Counted from the stretch's first letter, positions 24,037 to 37,159 are shown. The stretch is 64,000 bases of DNA from Ophioderma brevispina (GCA_023653785.1 JAMKCH010078453.1:1-64000); one strand, 5' to 3'. Numbers and translations: made by a program. The notes: generated by a model not told the origin, from the sequence alone.

Positions 24037-24443
24037 GATTTTAACACCCCAGTTATGGCATACATAATGTTTCTCTTGATGTATGGTACTACTTAATCGG
24101 ATTTACATCTTCGTGGTATATTATCGTACTGTTATTCTCGTTGTTGTCATTATTGTTGCTGTTTAGTTAGAGCTGGGGGTCATTTTAAATACCATCTGAA
24201 ATGGATGAATCGCATTTGGGTGGAAATATTCTTTAGAAATAATAACAGCTGGCAAAAGCATAATAAAAAGGACCATCTAATTTGTGTATTTTGGTTTCCC
24301 TTGATAAACACGGGATATGTCCGTCCGTGTGTCTGTCTGTTTCCTCGTCCTTTTCCCCAATCTCTTCTGCTTATTTCAATCATTTGCTTCTGAACTTTCA
24401 TCCTGTTGTTAGTTACTAAGATATAATTTGTCGTTAAAAAAAT

Positions 24444-24516
24444 AGGCACGAGAGGGATTCGAACCCTCGATCTTCTGTTTACGAGACAGACGCCTTAGCC
24501 ACTTGGCCACCGCGCC
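24444..24516 (-). tRNA. tRNA-Thr(CGT)
   Basis: An intact 73-base cloverleaf identical in its arms to the copies at 50272 and 55140, with anticodon CGT. A 3' trailer with a T run and AACGACAAATTA is shared with other copies. Confidence 0.9.
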
Positions 24517-27146
24517 CTTGGTTTTTGGTACTATACTAATGGCGTATTTTTAACATCTTAGCTACTGAAACAGCTCTCACTATGAGTTACACTATGCTTA
24601 TCCACCAAGGACACAGTTCAGTGGGATGTACTTGTACATGCATTGACATGAACTGACCTTGTGTGATCTGGGTATCATATATCATACCCAATACTTTGGT
24701 GAATGAAAGCTACTGAACTGTGCCAAGGGAATTTAGATTTGACTAGCTCTTGGTGATCTACAAGTGATCGGTTTTCTGTGATATTCTGTTCGTTACAAAC
24801 GCAGTCACGCCATTTGCAGGTAGAGCCTCGAACCATGGACCTAGTAGATAGGAGGACCCACAACACACTAGTTTCAAAGACCCTATCACGTTGCCGCCTT
24901 TTGTTATTAAATCCCACCATGATCCCATTTACCGGCTTATGCGATAATTACCTTCTCAGCAGGAGGGCCGACTGCCCATCGCTCTTCGGGGCATACTGGG
25001 AAAGTTCAGCCCGCCTCAAATTGCATGAAGTTAAATTGCATGATGGCAATGAGGAAATTGAAAGATCAGGGAAAATTTTGTTCTGAAATTAATGGAAAAC
25101 GTCCCAATAGCATGCCATTTCATCATTTAAACTATTGCTTATTAACACTTGTCTACCTGAGCATTTTTTTTATAACAACACACCGGAAGGGGGTACCACC
25201 CCCTTGAACTTTCTTTATTGAACATCCAATTCCTATAAATTTGGTACCTACAGTATAGCTTAGAGTTTATTCTTTCCATTGGTATCAAAATATGTAAAAA
25301 TCAATGATGACGTCATACGGTAAAAAAGTATGAAAATACTGCATATAGGAACAAGCCCCCAAATTCCAAAAGGTCCCTAAAACCCCCTGAAAATGGCTCG
25401 AAAAGGCCCTAAAAATCGATTTTGCGAGCGGAGCGAGCCAAAAATCAGTGGGTTATATGCTATTTTGTCGAAAAAAGATTAAAATTTCGGTAAAAAAGTC
25501 CACTTTTGCCAAATCACCCCCCACCCTTTGGGAAAAGGGTCCCCTTTTGAAACACGTCGCCCCTCCCCCAAAAAAAATCCTGGTTGCGGACCTGTATAGG
25601 AAGAAACATTGATATTTTGCAAATTTACTGGTTCAAAAATAATATTGTAACACTTAAACATTTTCCATCATGTAGAGACATTATGACGTCATTATGACAT
25701 AATGTTAGTACGTTGGTACTCATTTTGGTATCAAAGGAAAGAGGAGGAACTGGTATCTATTGCAACTAAATTAAAATGTCTGTGATATTCCTGTGTCGTA
25801 TTAGGTGTGTTGGTATTTCCCTCCCGAAAGGAGGGGGGTGTGATTGCCATTGATGGGGAGGGGGCATAAAACGGAACATAAAATGTCAATTGGCAATTAC
25901 ATTAACTCATTTGACACCGGAAAATGGGGTTTTAGTAGGGCGAAAAGAATAGAAGAGAGCGGTAACACCCCCCCCCTCGGAAGACGAGGGTTAATTAATT
26001 TATAATTGATAAATTTAATTAGGTATAAAGTATGACTTATCACACTCATATTTCAGATGAAACTGACATTGGAATCAGTTCGACATGGTGTCGGCTATCA
26101 AACAGCCACAATTGTAAACAAATTCAGCATAAACGGAAGTTAAAATATTAAAATTTGGTGGGTTTTCGAGGTAGAATTACACGTATGGGCACTAGTTCAG
26201 AAGTTATACTTTGTTACATTGAACTTTCATAACACCGTTCCTCAAGAGTCGGAAATGATCGGAACATTTTCATATTATTTTCACAAGATTTTTAACAATT
26301 ACGGGTCACAAAATCACCCAAAATGCAAGCTTATTTTCTACAGCCGTAGCTCCACAAAGGAATGACGGATTTTGATGGGGGTTTCGGTATTTTCTGAAAT
26401 AATTTCTCTTCTATTTGGTGTTAACAACTTGTCAAAAAACATGGAAACTGAGTGTACTATGCACTTTCCAAAAACCCCTACAGTCCGGTACAGTCACAAC
26501 ATCCGGCGAATTACAAAGTTTTGTGGACAGCTTGTCTTTAGTAAAGACTGCATCGGTCACTGCATCGATCGCGGCAAAGAGATATAGATCACAGACGGTC
26601 GCGGTCTATGCACTTGTAAACACACCGAGTGCCTAGCTTTTGTCGAGATGAATGGGTAATTGAATTAGGTAATTGGTGGTTTTCGCGTTGTTGGTCCTCC
26701 TATCTACAAGGTCCATGCTCGAACTGACACTGGAATAAATTAGTCTGTTATGTATATTGCATTCACTTCTTGCAAGCCCATTGGCTTTGTTTAGAAAGAA
26801 TCTAACCTGATCAAACTATTACGTAAGTGCTCCCATTCATATTACTGCCAGTCCGAGGCTCTCCCCGCAAATAGCGAAACCGTGCAAAGAGCGAATAGCA
26901 ACTGCACGTTCCAGATGTTGTAATTGGGTGGTAGTACCTTTAAGGATTCAAAAGTTGCATCATCGAGATTTGGAATCAGCAGGTCAATATTGCCTAGAAA
27001 CCATCAAAACATTCCATGCAGACTATTTTGCAAGGTGATATGCAAGGTCTATGGTTCTACCTCTGGACTAATTTCAATAATTTGCTACTGAACTTTCCTC
27101 CCGTTGTTACTGAGATATAATTTGTCGTTGAAAAATTTAAAAAAAC

Positions 27147-27219
27147 AGGCACGAGAGGGATTCGAACCCTCGATCTTCTGTTTACGAGACAGATGCCTTA
27201 GCCACTTGGCCACCGCGCC
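27147..27219 (-). tRNA. tRNA-Thr(CGT), duplicate copy
   Basis: Identical to 23512-23584 within the tandem duplication, including the A before the anticodon stem. Confidence 0.85.
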
Positions 27220-27364
27220 CTTGATATTCATACTAATGACGTATTTTAACACCTTATTCTTAGCTACTGAAGTAGCTATACAAGTTTAAATCGGATTTCT
27301 GTGATATTCTCTGTTCGTGACAAACACAATCATTGGAAAAACCACTGTTGTGTGGATTTTAACA

Positions 27365-27671
27365 GAAGCGGCTAGGGGCCGACCAGGTAACCTCGTCAAT
27401 CAAGACGATTATGGTATGTGTGCGGTTTATTCCGTTAATGTGTTTATTTAAGTATTACAAAAACGATTTTCTGCCGGTTTGAGTTTCGTGCCGTGCGTCT
27501 ATAGGCGCTCGTCTTGTAATCAAGAGGTCCTGGGTTCGATTCCCACTTTTGGCGTATAATTTTAATCTACTATTTTTGGGACTTAGAGATTGCAGTGGAA
27601 ACTTCAGAGTTGGCTAAACTGCGATTTACATGGTAAGTATAGGGTTACCTGTTCGGCCCCTAGCCGCTTGT
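27365..27671. mobile_element. 307-bp inverted-repeat element, duplicate copy
   Basis: Same element as at 23730-24036, duplicated together with its flanks. It is not an independent insertion. Confidence 0.8.
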
Positions 27672-28078
27672 GATTTTAACACCCCAGTTATGGCATACAT
27701 AATGTTTCTCTTGATGTATGGTACTACTTAATCGGATTTACATCTTCGTGGTATATTATCGTACTGTTATTCTCGTTGTTGTCATTATTGTTGCTGTTTA
27801 GTTAGAGCTGGGGGTCATTTTAAATACCATCTGAAATGGATGAATCGCATTTGGGTGGAAATATTCTTTAGAAATAATAACAGCTGGCAAAAGCATAATA
27901 AAAAGGACCATCTAATTTGTGTATTTTGGTTTCCCTTGATAAACACGGGATATGTCCGTCCGTGTGTCTGTCTGTTTCCTCGTCCTTTTCCCCAATCTCT
28001 TCTGCTTATTTCAATCATTTGCTTCTGAACTTTCATCCTGTTGTTAGTTACTAAGATATAATTTGTCGTTAAAAAAAT

Positions 28079-28151
28079 AGGCACGAGAGGGATTCGAACC
28101 CTCGATCTTCTGTTTACGAGACAGACGCCTTAGCCACTTGGCCACCGCGCC
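28079..28151 (-). tRNA. tRNA-Thr(CGT), duplicate copy
   Basis: Identical to 24444-24516 within the tandem duplication. Confidence 0.9.
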
Positions 28152-30874
28152 CTTGGTTTTTGGTACTATACTAATGGCGTATTTTAACATCTTAGCTACT
28201 GAAACAGCTCTCACTATGAGTTACACTATGCTTATCCACCAAGGACACAGTTCAGTGGGATGTACTTGTACATGCATTGACATGAACTGACCTTGTGTGA
28301 TCTGGGTATCATATATCATACCCAATACTTTGGTGAATGAAAGCTACTGAACTGTGCCAAGGGAATTTAGATTTGACTAGCTCTTGGTGATCTACAAGTG
28401 ATCGGTTTTCTGTGATATTCTGTTCGTTACAAACGCAGTCACGCCATTTGCAGGTAGAGCCTCGAACCATGGACCTAGTAGATAGGAGGACCCACAACAC
28501 ACTAGTTTCAAAGACCCTATCACGTTGCCGCCTTTTGTTATTAAATCCCACCATGATCCCATTTACCGGCTTATGCGATAATTACCTTCTCAGCAGGAGG
28601 GCCGACTGCCCATCGCTCTTCGGGGCATACTGGGAAAGTTCAGCCCGCCTCAAATTGCATGAAGTTAAATTGCATGATGGCAATGAGGAAATTGAAAGAT
28701 CAGGGAAAATTTTGTTCTGAAATTAATGGAAAACGTCCCAATAGCATGCCATTTCATCATTTAAACTATTGCTTATTAACACTTGTCTACCTGAGCATTT
28801 TTTTTATAACAACACACCGGAAGGGGGTACCACCCCCTTGAACTTTCTTTATTGAACATCCAATTCCTATAAATTTGGTACCTACAGTATAGCTTAGAGT
28901 TTATTCTTTCCATTGGTATCAAAATATGTAAAAATCAATGATGACGTCATACGGTAAAAAAGTATGAAAATACTGCATATAGGAACAAGCCCCCAAATTC
29001 CAAAAGGTCCCTAAAACCCCCTGAAAATGGCTCGAAAAGGCCCTAAAAATCGATTTTGCGAGCGGAGCGAGCCAAAAATCAGTGGGTTATATGCTATTTT
29101 GTCGAAAAAAGATTAAAATTTCGGTAAAAAAGTCCACTTTTGCCAAATCACCCCCCACCCTTTGGGAAAAGGGTCCCCTTTTGAAACACGTCGCCCCTCC
29201 CCCAAAAAAAATCCTGGTTGCGGACCTGTATAGGAAGAAACATTGATATTTTGCAAATTTACTGGTTCAAAAATAATATTGTAACACTTAAACATTTTCC
29301 ATCATGTAGAGACATTATGACGTCATTATGACATAATGTTAGTACGTTGGTACTCATTTTGGTATCAAAGGAAAGAGGAGGAACTGGTATCTATTGCAAC
29401 TAAATTAAAATGTCTGTGATATTCCTGTGTCGTATTAGGTGTGTTGGTATTTCCCTCCCGAAAGGAGGGGGGTGTGATTGCCATTGATGGGGAGGGGGCA
29501 TAAAACGGAACATAAAATGTCAATTGGCAATTACATTAACTCATTTGACACCGGAAAATGGGGTTTTAGTAGGGCGAAAAGAATAGAAGAGAGCGGTAAC
29601 ACCCCCCCCCTCGGAAGACGAGGGTTAATTAATTTATAATTGATAAATTTAATTAGGTATAAAGTATGACTTATCACACTCATATTTCAGATGAAACTGA
29701 CATTGGAATCAGTTCGACATGGTGTCGGCTATCAACAGCCACAATTGTAAACAAATTCAGCATAAACGGAAGTTAAAATATTAAATTTGGTGGGTTTTCG
29801 AGGTAGAATTACACGTATGGGCACTAGTTCAGAAGTTATACTTTGTTACATTGAACTTTCATAACACCGTTCCTCAAGAGTCGGAAATGATCGGAACATT
29901 TTCATATTATTTTCACAAGATTTTTAACAATTACGGGTCACAAAATCACCCAAAATGCAAGCTTATTTTCTACAGCCGTAGCTCCACAAAGGAATGACGG
30001 ATTTTGATGGGGGTTTCGGTATTTTCTGAAATAATTTCTCTTCTATTTGGTGTTAACAACTTGTCAAAAAACATGGAAACTGAGTGTACTATGCACTTTC
30101 CAAAAACCCCTACAGTCCGGTACAGTCACAACATCCGGCGAATTACAAAGTTTTGTGGACAGCTTGTCTTTAGTAAAGACTGCATCGGTCACTGCATCGA
30201 TCGCGGCAAAGAGATATAGATCACAGACGGTCGCGGTCTATGCACTTGTAAACACACCGAGTGCCTAGCTTTTGTCGAGATGAATGGGTAATTGAATTAG
30301 GTAATTGGTGGTTTTCGCGTTGTTGGTCCTCCTATCTACAAGGTCCATGCTCGAACTGACACTGGAATAAATTAGTCTGTTATGTATATTGCATTCACTT
30401 CTTGCAAGCCCATTGGCTTTGTTTAGAAAGAATCTAACCTGATCAAACTATTACGTAAGTGCTCCCATTCATATTACTGCCAGTCCGAGGCTCTCCCCGC
30501 AAATAGCGAAACCGTGCAAAGAGCGAATAGCAACTGCACGTTCCAGATGTTGTAATTGGGTGGTAGTACCTTTAAGGATTCAAAACACAATCGTTATTGC
30601 TATACAGGGTCCCAGAAGAATGTGTGCAATATAAAATGTATTCCAATCAATGTTCCGCTGTTTATATATGTATGCAATGGTCATATTTTAGCTATCTATT
30701 AAAAGAAGTTAGTTACCTCCTTCTGGCGCTCAACACTCGATTTAGCGTTTATAAGTTTTCATACAAATGCAGACTGTTGTTTGACAACAAGTTCAAATAA
30801 AAAAAATATTTGCATGAAAAACGAGAACATCAGTGATGCTGTGACTTACAGTGTACTTCAGATTTGCATCCCAG

Positions 30875-31015
30875 CTCCCCCACCAACAGTCCCAACTTCG
30901 CCTCACCAATATACCTCCCCAACACACCCTCCCCAACACTCCCAACAAGTTACCCTCTCCAACACCCTCCCCAACACACCCTCGCAACAACCCATCTCAC
31001 CTCCCCAACCCCCCT
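30875..31015 (+). repeat. C-rich CCCCAACAC minisatellite
   Basis: Irregular repeats of CTCCCCAACACAC-type units. The open frames over it are proline/threonine-rich by composition only. Confidence 0.7.
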
Positions 31016-31157
31016 CTGTCGGTCTCAATTGAGCATAAAGCTACTCATACTAAACAGATTGCAATATATTTGCAAGCGAAACGTATTTCCTATTGTATTA
31101 TGAAATAAGCACATGCACATTAGCTATACCGAGCTTAGAAGACTAGAACTAGTGTGT

Positions 31158-31513
31158 TTAAAGGTGCAACGAGAGATTTCACATGACCCTAAAAATGTGA
31201 AAATTCTGTTTTTTGCACTAATGTAAAGCTTTCTATCAAAAATGCCCCCATGTGAAATTGAGGATTAAGTTGAGAAATAGTTCTTTGGTGCAAAAAATTG
31301 TGATTTTTTTTTATTTTCTATAGGAGCAAATACTAAATTCAACCTATGTTTTATATTGAAATTAAGCAAATGAAAATCGCCTTTTGTTTTAACTTTCAAG
31401 GCATTTCTGTAGCCAAAAACAAGATAAGAAATCTATTGGAGGACTTAACTATATGAAATCACTACATACGATACAGTGTATGGGTGGCCCAAAATCTCTC
31501 GTTGCACCTTTAA
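31158..31513. mobile_element. TTAA-flanked MITE (piggyBac-like)
   Basis: TTAA at 31158-31161 is followed by AGGTGCAACGAGAGATTT. Its exact reverse complement at 31492-31509 is followed by TTAA at 31510-31513. An 18-bp perfect terminal inverted repeat with TTAA target duplications is the signature of piggyBac-type transposition. The interior is about 310 bp with no open frame, so the element is non-autonomous. Confidence 0.85.
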
Positions 31514-31689
31514 GAGCAAGAACAGTAATAATGCTAAAATGCTATAATAGTAGTTTATGAAATGAAAACACAGAAAGCAATGCGAAATGAATGTGGCGCA
31601 TATTTGCCAGGAGTTAGTCCCCTATTTATTTCCAATTCCAAATCAAGGTATTCCAAATATTTATGTATCCAAATTCCAGTTTCTTTCCA

Positions 31690-31930
31690 ATTCCAAAAGC
31701 ACTCAGCGACCAGTAATATACTAAACCACTGAGGTTCCCACTCCTCAGCAATTTGCCAAAGAAGGTACCGCGGAATGAACTGGCCTAACTTCACATTCGA
31801 AGTTCCTATTATAATCCTAATGCACACTGCGACAAAGAATACTAAGCCGCTGTGGTTCCCTCTCCCCAGCAATTTGCCAAAGAAGGTACCGATGCAATAA
31901 TAAAGCCTAACTTTACACTTGAAGTCCCAA
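31690..31930. repeat. Two tandem copies of a ~121-bp unit
   Basis: CAGCAATTTGCCAAAGAAGG occurs at about 31747 and again at about 31868. The sequence around it also matches (CCTAACTT, GAAGT, CGAC). The long minus-strand open frame here is a product of this repeat. Confidence 0.7.
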
Positions 31931-31999
31931 TTAAATCTGTATGTATGGAATACATACAGATTTACAACTAGTTCAAGCAAATGCGCAATTTGCTAAAGG

Positions 32000-33680
32000 A
32001 ACTGACCTATCCACTAGCCTAACTTAAATTACCATCCAATTTCATTTATTATATATACATGCTACAAGTTCAATTTAGAGAAGGTTCAGATCTATCAAAT
32101 GACCCAATTTCTTAAATTTCCTGCACAAAACAAGGATTCATCAGACTCGTAAGATAAAACAACCTCTCAAAATAATAATTACAAATTACAAAAGTCCATT
32201 AAGTTAAAAGAGCTTAAGCAAAGACACTGACAAACCATTAATACCTAAATTGAGGTAATTAAGAGACCTTCTGCTGGTCTACCACACGGCTGGGGGTGGG
32301 GTGGGGGAGGGAGGGAAAATTGTCAACAAACTCAGAAGGGCGACTAAACTCCCCGGTGGCAAATAGCGAAGTGACCATTCCAGGAAAGCCGGGCAGCTTC
32401 ACCGGAAATACAACACCCTGATTAGTTGTGGAAGACAAAAGGGCGAAGAACGATTGGTCCCCATACAATCGGTAACCAAGCTACCCAAAAGGGATCAGAA
32501 ATCATTTCCTGGTGTTAAATCAGTTTATTGCGTTTTGCAATTAACTTTATTATTTAGTAATTTTTATTACGTCATAATTCATTTTTATAAATATATCATA
32601 AAAATGCTTTAGAATTATTGGCACCATGGTTCAATTTTTTGATTCAGTGTTGGATTCCAGTTTAACATAAACCCAATCATTTAAAGGCACATCGGGATCC
32701 CTTTTTGAACGTACGGACGAAATGTTTCAACGATACAGTTTCCCTGCCCCATGGCTATTATTCTACACTCTAAAAAGTTGTACAGTGTTGATTAAAAATA
32801 GTTGGGTAAATATAATCCTTATATTATGTTCATATTAATATCGTTGAAATGCAAGACGGAGTTTAAAAAGTCCAAACGGTCTTAAGACCTTTCGTCCATA
32901 GCATGTATGATCAAGTTCCACTACATAAGCTATTATTCCAGCCTTTCCGTTTTGAACATGACTGCGCAGTTCGCAGGTGTTTGAAGAAACAGCATATGTT
33001 TACTTCATTATTTAATCTGTGGTGGACCAGCCTTTCATGTCTATTCATATCAGTGACGCGTGACAATGTCACAAGCTTTTAGCTAGTTTTCGCACGTGAT
33101 AAAAAACAATTCCACCCATTCTGTTTTTCGTAATTTCCTGGAATCTTTTAAAACTGATTGCATGACGTCGTTGAATTGTTAAGTATAAAATCCCGTAATG
33201 CTTTGAAGGAGCCAGGACGAACGAGACAAATCTCAGACTACCTATGCCCATTTGTTGCGAAGAAATTTGTAGGCTGCTGCTGTGTTGCACAGTGCTTCAT
33301 CCAACTGGATAATGAGAAAACAGCATGATGATGATAATTATAATTATTTCAAATCAGTATATTGCAGGTGCCGTTAAACACTTGATACATTTATTCATAT
33401 CACAATATTGGGATTTTTAGAAGGCCAAACAAAATTATGTTTACCTGTTCTACATCCTATGTTCCCCTATGTGCACTTGTCCGTTAAAAACTTTACCAAC
33501 CCTGGCCTGATTCAAAGTATGTTTCTCTTGAGTCAATATTGGTGTCTACCAATACGGAGATGGGTTAGTCCTAAAGCATATTGGACGGTCCAACCCTAAT
33601 ATTCTACCAGAGGAAGCAGAATGGGCAACTTTGTTAGCGGTGTTAAAACTACTTTTTTCATCACTTACTTTAAACCAGAA
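32000..33680. other. No gene recognised
   Basis: AT-rich sequence with a short G-rich patch near 32290-32312. No family motif and no repeat pair seen. Confidence 0.45.
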
Positions 33681-33689
33681 CACTATCAA

Positions 33690-36380
33690 CAACAAAGCAA
33701 GAGAGAAGAATGTACATGAAGCCCAACTGTATGCCAGTGACGTCATCTGCATACAGACTTGCCTGGAATAAATTGGGGAATAATAAGAAAATGCATACTG
33801 GAGGTGTGGGTTTTATACGAAAAGCTCTCAAGTCATGTATCAATCACATAAAATGCAACGAGCGCACCCTGAAACTGAAGCTTGAAGATGGGTAATCCAG
33901 AAATAACAGTCATTTGCTGCTAAAGCCCTCACAAGGACCATTAACATGAAATTGTCTCTCACTTTTACCATTAACTATCCGTCGCTACCAGTAACAGTTC
34001 CAGCCCATATTCTGTACAGCCTGCACAATGCTGAGCTTGGGACTGAAGACGCGCTGTTCACTTACAACAACGAGTCCAACAGAAACGGAATGTACGTGAA
34101 TGAGTAAATGAACAATTTAACCTTGCTGCCGCATGCCGCTTACACAAGAACACCGTCACCCAACTGGAGAACTTGTGCAGCTGGATTACATTCTGGTCAA
34201 AAAGAAGTGGATTAATATCATTATGAACTCAAGAGCCTACAGCACGTTTGGAGCTGTTGAGTCTGATCATAGAATTGTCTCTTGTAAGTTATCGTCAGAG
34301 TAAACTCCCTCCCAAAGATCCCATGAAAACAATTGACTTGAGGAAGGTAGTGGGGGATACAAAGCCTTGTGAGCAATATACTTTAGCAGTACATAACATG
34401 TTTTAACAGGTTCAACACTCTTGTTGACGAGCTTGAAGAAAAGAAATCCGGCATAGTATACGATGCTCTCACTGCAGCCAACAAAGAAATTGCACTGGAG
34501 ATGCTACCTAGAAGAAAGAAGACTACTGCCTTTGCCTCAAACGACAAAGTCAGCAAATCCAGAGAAGAACTCAAGTCTGCAGCCTAAAAGCACCATACTA
34601 AATCCACTAGAAGTTCCAAGCAAAACCTTAATGCCGTTAAGGCTACACTTGATGATGCCTACACCATGGAGCTTGAGGAACATGTTAAGTCCAAAGCTGA
34701 AGCACTTGACACCCTATATCTTGAAAACAAGCATGCTGCTGCCTAGAAGGCCCTGAGGGAGCTGACTGACAAAAAAAGGCTACCCACATAAGAATCAAAG
34801 GTGAAACAACTGAAGAGCACCTTGACACATGGTTTCAGCACTTCAATTTTCTACCTGGCAAACCTGTTCAGAAAAACACCAATCTTGATGAACCTATCAC
34901 AAGATAGCAGACACCCTTCCCATCCAGACTGGACATTTCACTATAGAGGAGCTTCAGAGATGACTGAAGAAACTGAACAACACTAAGACACCTGGTCCCG
35001 ACATCAACCCCGCAGAAATCTAGAAGAACCAACTATTCCATGATCAACTGTTAAAATTTTCTTAGAACGCCTATTAGATGGGAAACAAACCAGCTGCCGT
35101 TTTCACTTCGTGCATCACTCCTCTACCAAAGAAAAGCTACCTCCAACTATCCCAAAACTACAGAGGAATCACGCTGTCAGCACTGGTCTTTCTCTAAGAT
35201 CTACAACTCAATCAATGCTGCTCAACAGAATCATTCCTCACATAGAACCCATTCTCAGACTTGAACCAGAATGGTTTTCGCAAAGACAGATCAACACTAC
35301 CCCAGAAGGATAATGGAAGAGTTGAGAATTCCAAAGAGAAAAGCCTCAATTGTGTTTGTAGACATCTCCAAGGTTTCTGACAGTGTCAATGCAATTGCCA
35401 TTATGTATAATAACCCATATAGCTTGTGCAGACAAGGATGGGCCAATTAAAAGAGTTCCTAACAACTACTGGAGTCCTCCAAGGAGATACTCTTGCTCCC
35501 TATCTCTTTGTAATCGCGGTTGATTACATCCTCAGGACAGAGTCTTCACATCATGAACGACAAGGGACTCACCATTAAACCCAAGCGTTTTAGACGTCGC
35601 CAAAGTCAGCATCTCACAGATCGTGACTACGCAGACGATCTAGCTCTAACAGCGGACTGATATGTGATGCACAAGATCTACTATCACTACTTAGAATGCT
35701 TTCAGACACAGTTGGCCTACATCTGAAAGCCAAGAAGACAGAATACATGACTGTCAATGAAGAAGAGAATCATCAACCATCTGCACTACAGAAGGTATCC
35801 AACTCAGAGAGGTCAGGGACTTCAAGTACGTAGGGTTCTATGTTGTCAACAGCAAGAAAGAATTCCTGTCACGCAAAGGACAAGCTCGGAATGTGTTTTC
35901 ACTAAACTGCACCACTATAGCAAATTGGTATCCCTAAATCAACCAAGCTGGCCTTCTTTAGAGCCTGTGTAGAGAGTATCATATTATATGGATCTGAGAC
36001 CTGGACAATGATGAAAGCGTTCAGGATAGACTGGATGTCACCTATACCAGGCTCCTTATGCAAGTACAAAACGTATCCTGGTGTGAGCACAAAGGGCAAG
36101 GCACTGATATATGGAGATATCCCTCCAATGTCACCCTCTGTCGCCCATCGCCGCCACGATTTGCTGATCAATGTCATCGTGGGATCGGACGTCACTGCTT
36201 GGGCGTTACCATCCCAAATAGGGGGGGTCGTCACAAGCCCCTATCCTACATTGAATGTTATTACTCAAGACATTCAGCAGGATCCATCTGACCCCAACCC
36301 CAACTTAATGACGGACAGGGACATTTGGGGCTACATGGTGAGCAGCACTCTCCGCTACGGCCGCTAGGTAGATCCTTTCA
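33690..36380 (+). pseudogene. Frameshifted RTE-like non-LTR retrotransposon
   Basis: Endonuclease pieces: HTGGVGFI near 33800, YILVKKKWINIIMNSRAYST near 34190 and ESDHRIVSCKL near 34260. Reverse-transcriptase pieces: TPGPDINPAEI near 34990, TTGVLQGDTLAPYLF near 35465, then RDYADDLALTAD near 35620 with the catalytic YADD intact. A tail piece ILYGSETWT lies near 35980, and a C-terminal region with LMQVQNVSW and SVAHRR lies at 36050-36160. Motifs and order fit RTE-clade elements. Frame changes and stops break it into many short frames. The RT core looks better kept than in the other LINEs of the window. Confidence 0.8.
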
Positions 36381-36389
36381 CAGTCAAAG

Positions 36390-37000
36390 ACAACCCTCTG
36401 GCAATATCCTTTCACAATGTGTGCCTAAAACACGCCAGATGGAAGGTGGGTGGCTTTTTTACCGGTTTGCCTAAAGGCCTTTTAGATCGTTTCATTTAGA
36501 AATTGACTGGACGAGCTGTTTATTCTGTTGGCTCTAACTACTGTTTAAACGACAGAAACCTTTTTATTTACCTGTTTTGCTTGATCCTCTCTGTGTTTTT
36601 TAGGTCGCTGCCAATCCATGAATTTCAACAAATATGACATAGTGGGGTAGTATGACTCGCATCTTTGATACCAGCAAATAACGTCAGTCTCTGATGACGT
36701 CCACTTTTAACATCTTTGGACGCGGTATTTTTCGTACAGTAGGCGAGTAAACCTGCATTGTTTTGTTTTGTTCTTGTATTTCATTGTGACTAATATCATC
36801 TCATTAATTTTTTAATTAAATTTTAAGAAAAAACCTCTTTATTACTCAGCTAGTGTACGAAAGGGAAAAAAATCGCGTCCGGGTGGTTCAGGCAAAACAG
36901 CCCAATTGGCAACTTGATCGGCCTATAAGCCCAAATTATGTTGACAACTACATGTTGAATGGTTTCGTTATTTTTTTTAAACAATGACTGCTGCCTACAG
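36390..37000. other. No gene recognised
   Basis: Nothing beyond short frames. Confidence 0.4.
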
Positions 37001-37155
37001 TGGCGCTGTTCTATAATAGCTTTACTGCTGTGATGTTTTTACCACTACAGGTAGTCTTACTACGGAATAGAACAATTTACTGAGCTATATATTCGCGTAG
37101 ACTACTTGAAGTGGTTAAAAATATCACAGCGGTAAATCTATTATAGAACATCGCC
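37001..37155. repeat. Foldback: ~60-bp inverted repeat
   Basis: GTTCTATAATAGCTTTAC on the left (about 37008) and its near reverse complement GTAAATCTATTATAGAAC on the right (about 37131) are parts of arms of about 60 bp. The arms also pair through CTGTGATGTTTTTACCACT and GTAGTC. The loop is about 30 bp. It could be a tiny MITE or form a long RNA hairpin if transcribed. Confidence 0.7.
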
Positions 37156-37159
37156 CACA

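Larger units (their letters stand above)
23303..26938 (+). repeat. Tandem duplication of ~3.63 kb, unit 1
   Basis: From about 23395 on, the sequence repeats at an offset of 3635, falling to 3632 by 26.4 kb. In the parts compared I saw only three differences, each a single base lost from a homopolymer in unit 2 (near 28173, 29735 and 29784). The unit holds two tRNA-Thr(CGT) genes, a 307-bp inverted-repeat element with a tRNA-like core, and noncoding sequence with GACGTCAT motifs. No protein gene is recognised in it. Confidence 0.95.
26938..30571 (+). repeat. Tandem duplication of ~3.63 kb, unit 2
   Basis: Direct repeat of unit 1. The junction motif AAGGATTCAAAA occurs at the start of unit 2 (about 26941) and again at its end (about 30575). 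Contents and order are the same as in unit 1. Confidence 0.95.

Noticed and set aside
24180..28841. Pairs of identical small open frames in the two tandem units
   Set aside because: Identity comes from the duplication itself. None has a family motif or splice context, and several run through repeats.
30781..31108. Proline/threonine-rich overlapping open frames
   Set aside because: They arise from the CCCCAACAC minisatellite and are open in several frames by composition.
31555..31980. 141-codon minus-strand open frame
   Set aside because: It covers a duplicated ~121-bp noncoding unit, and the repeated residues follow the DNA repeat. No family resemblance.
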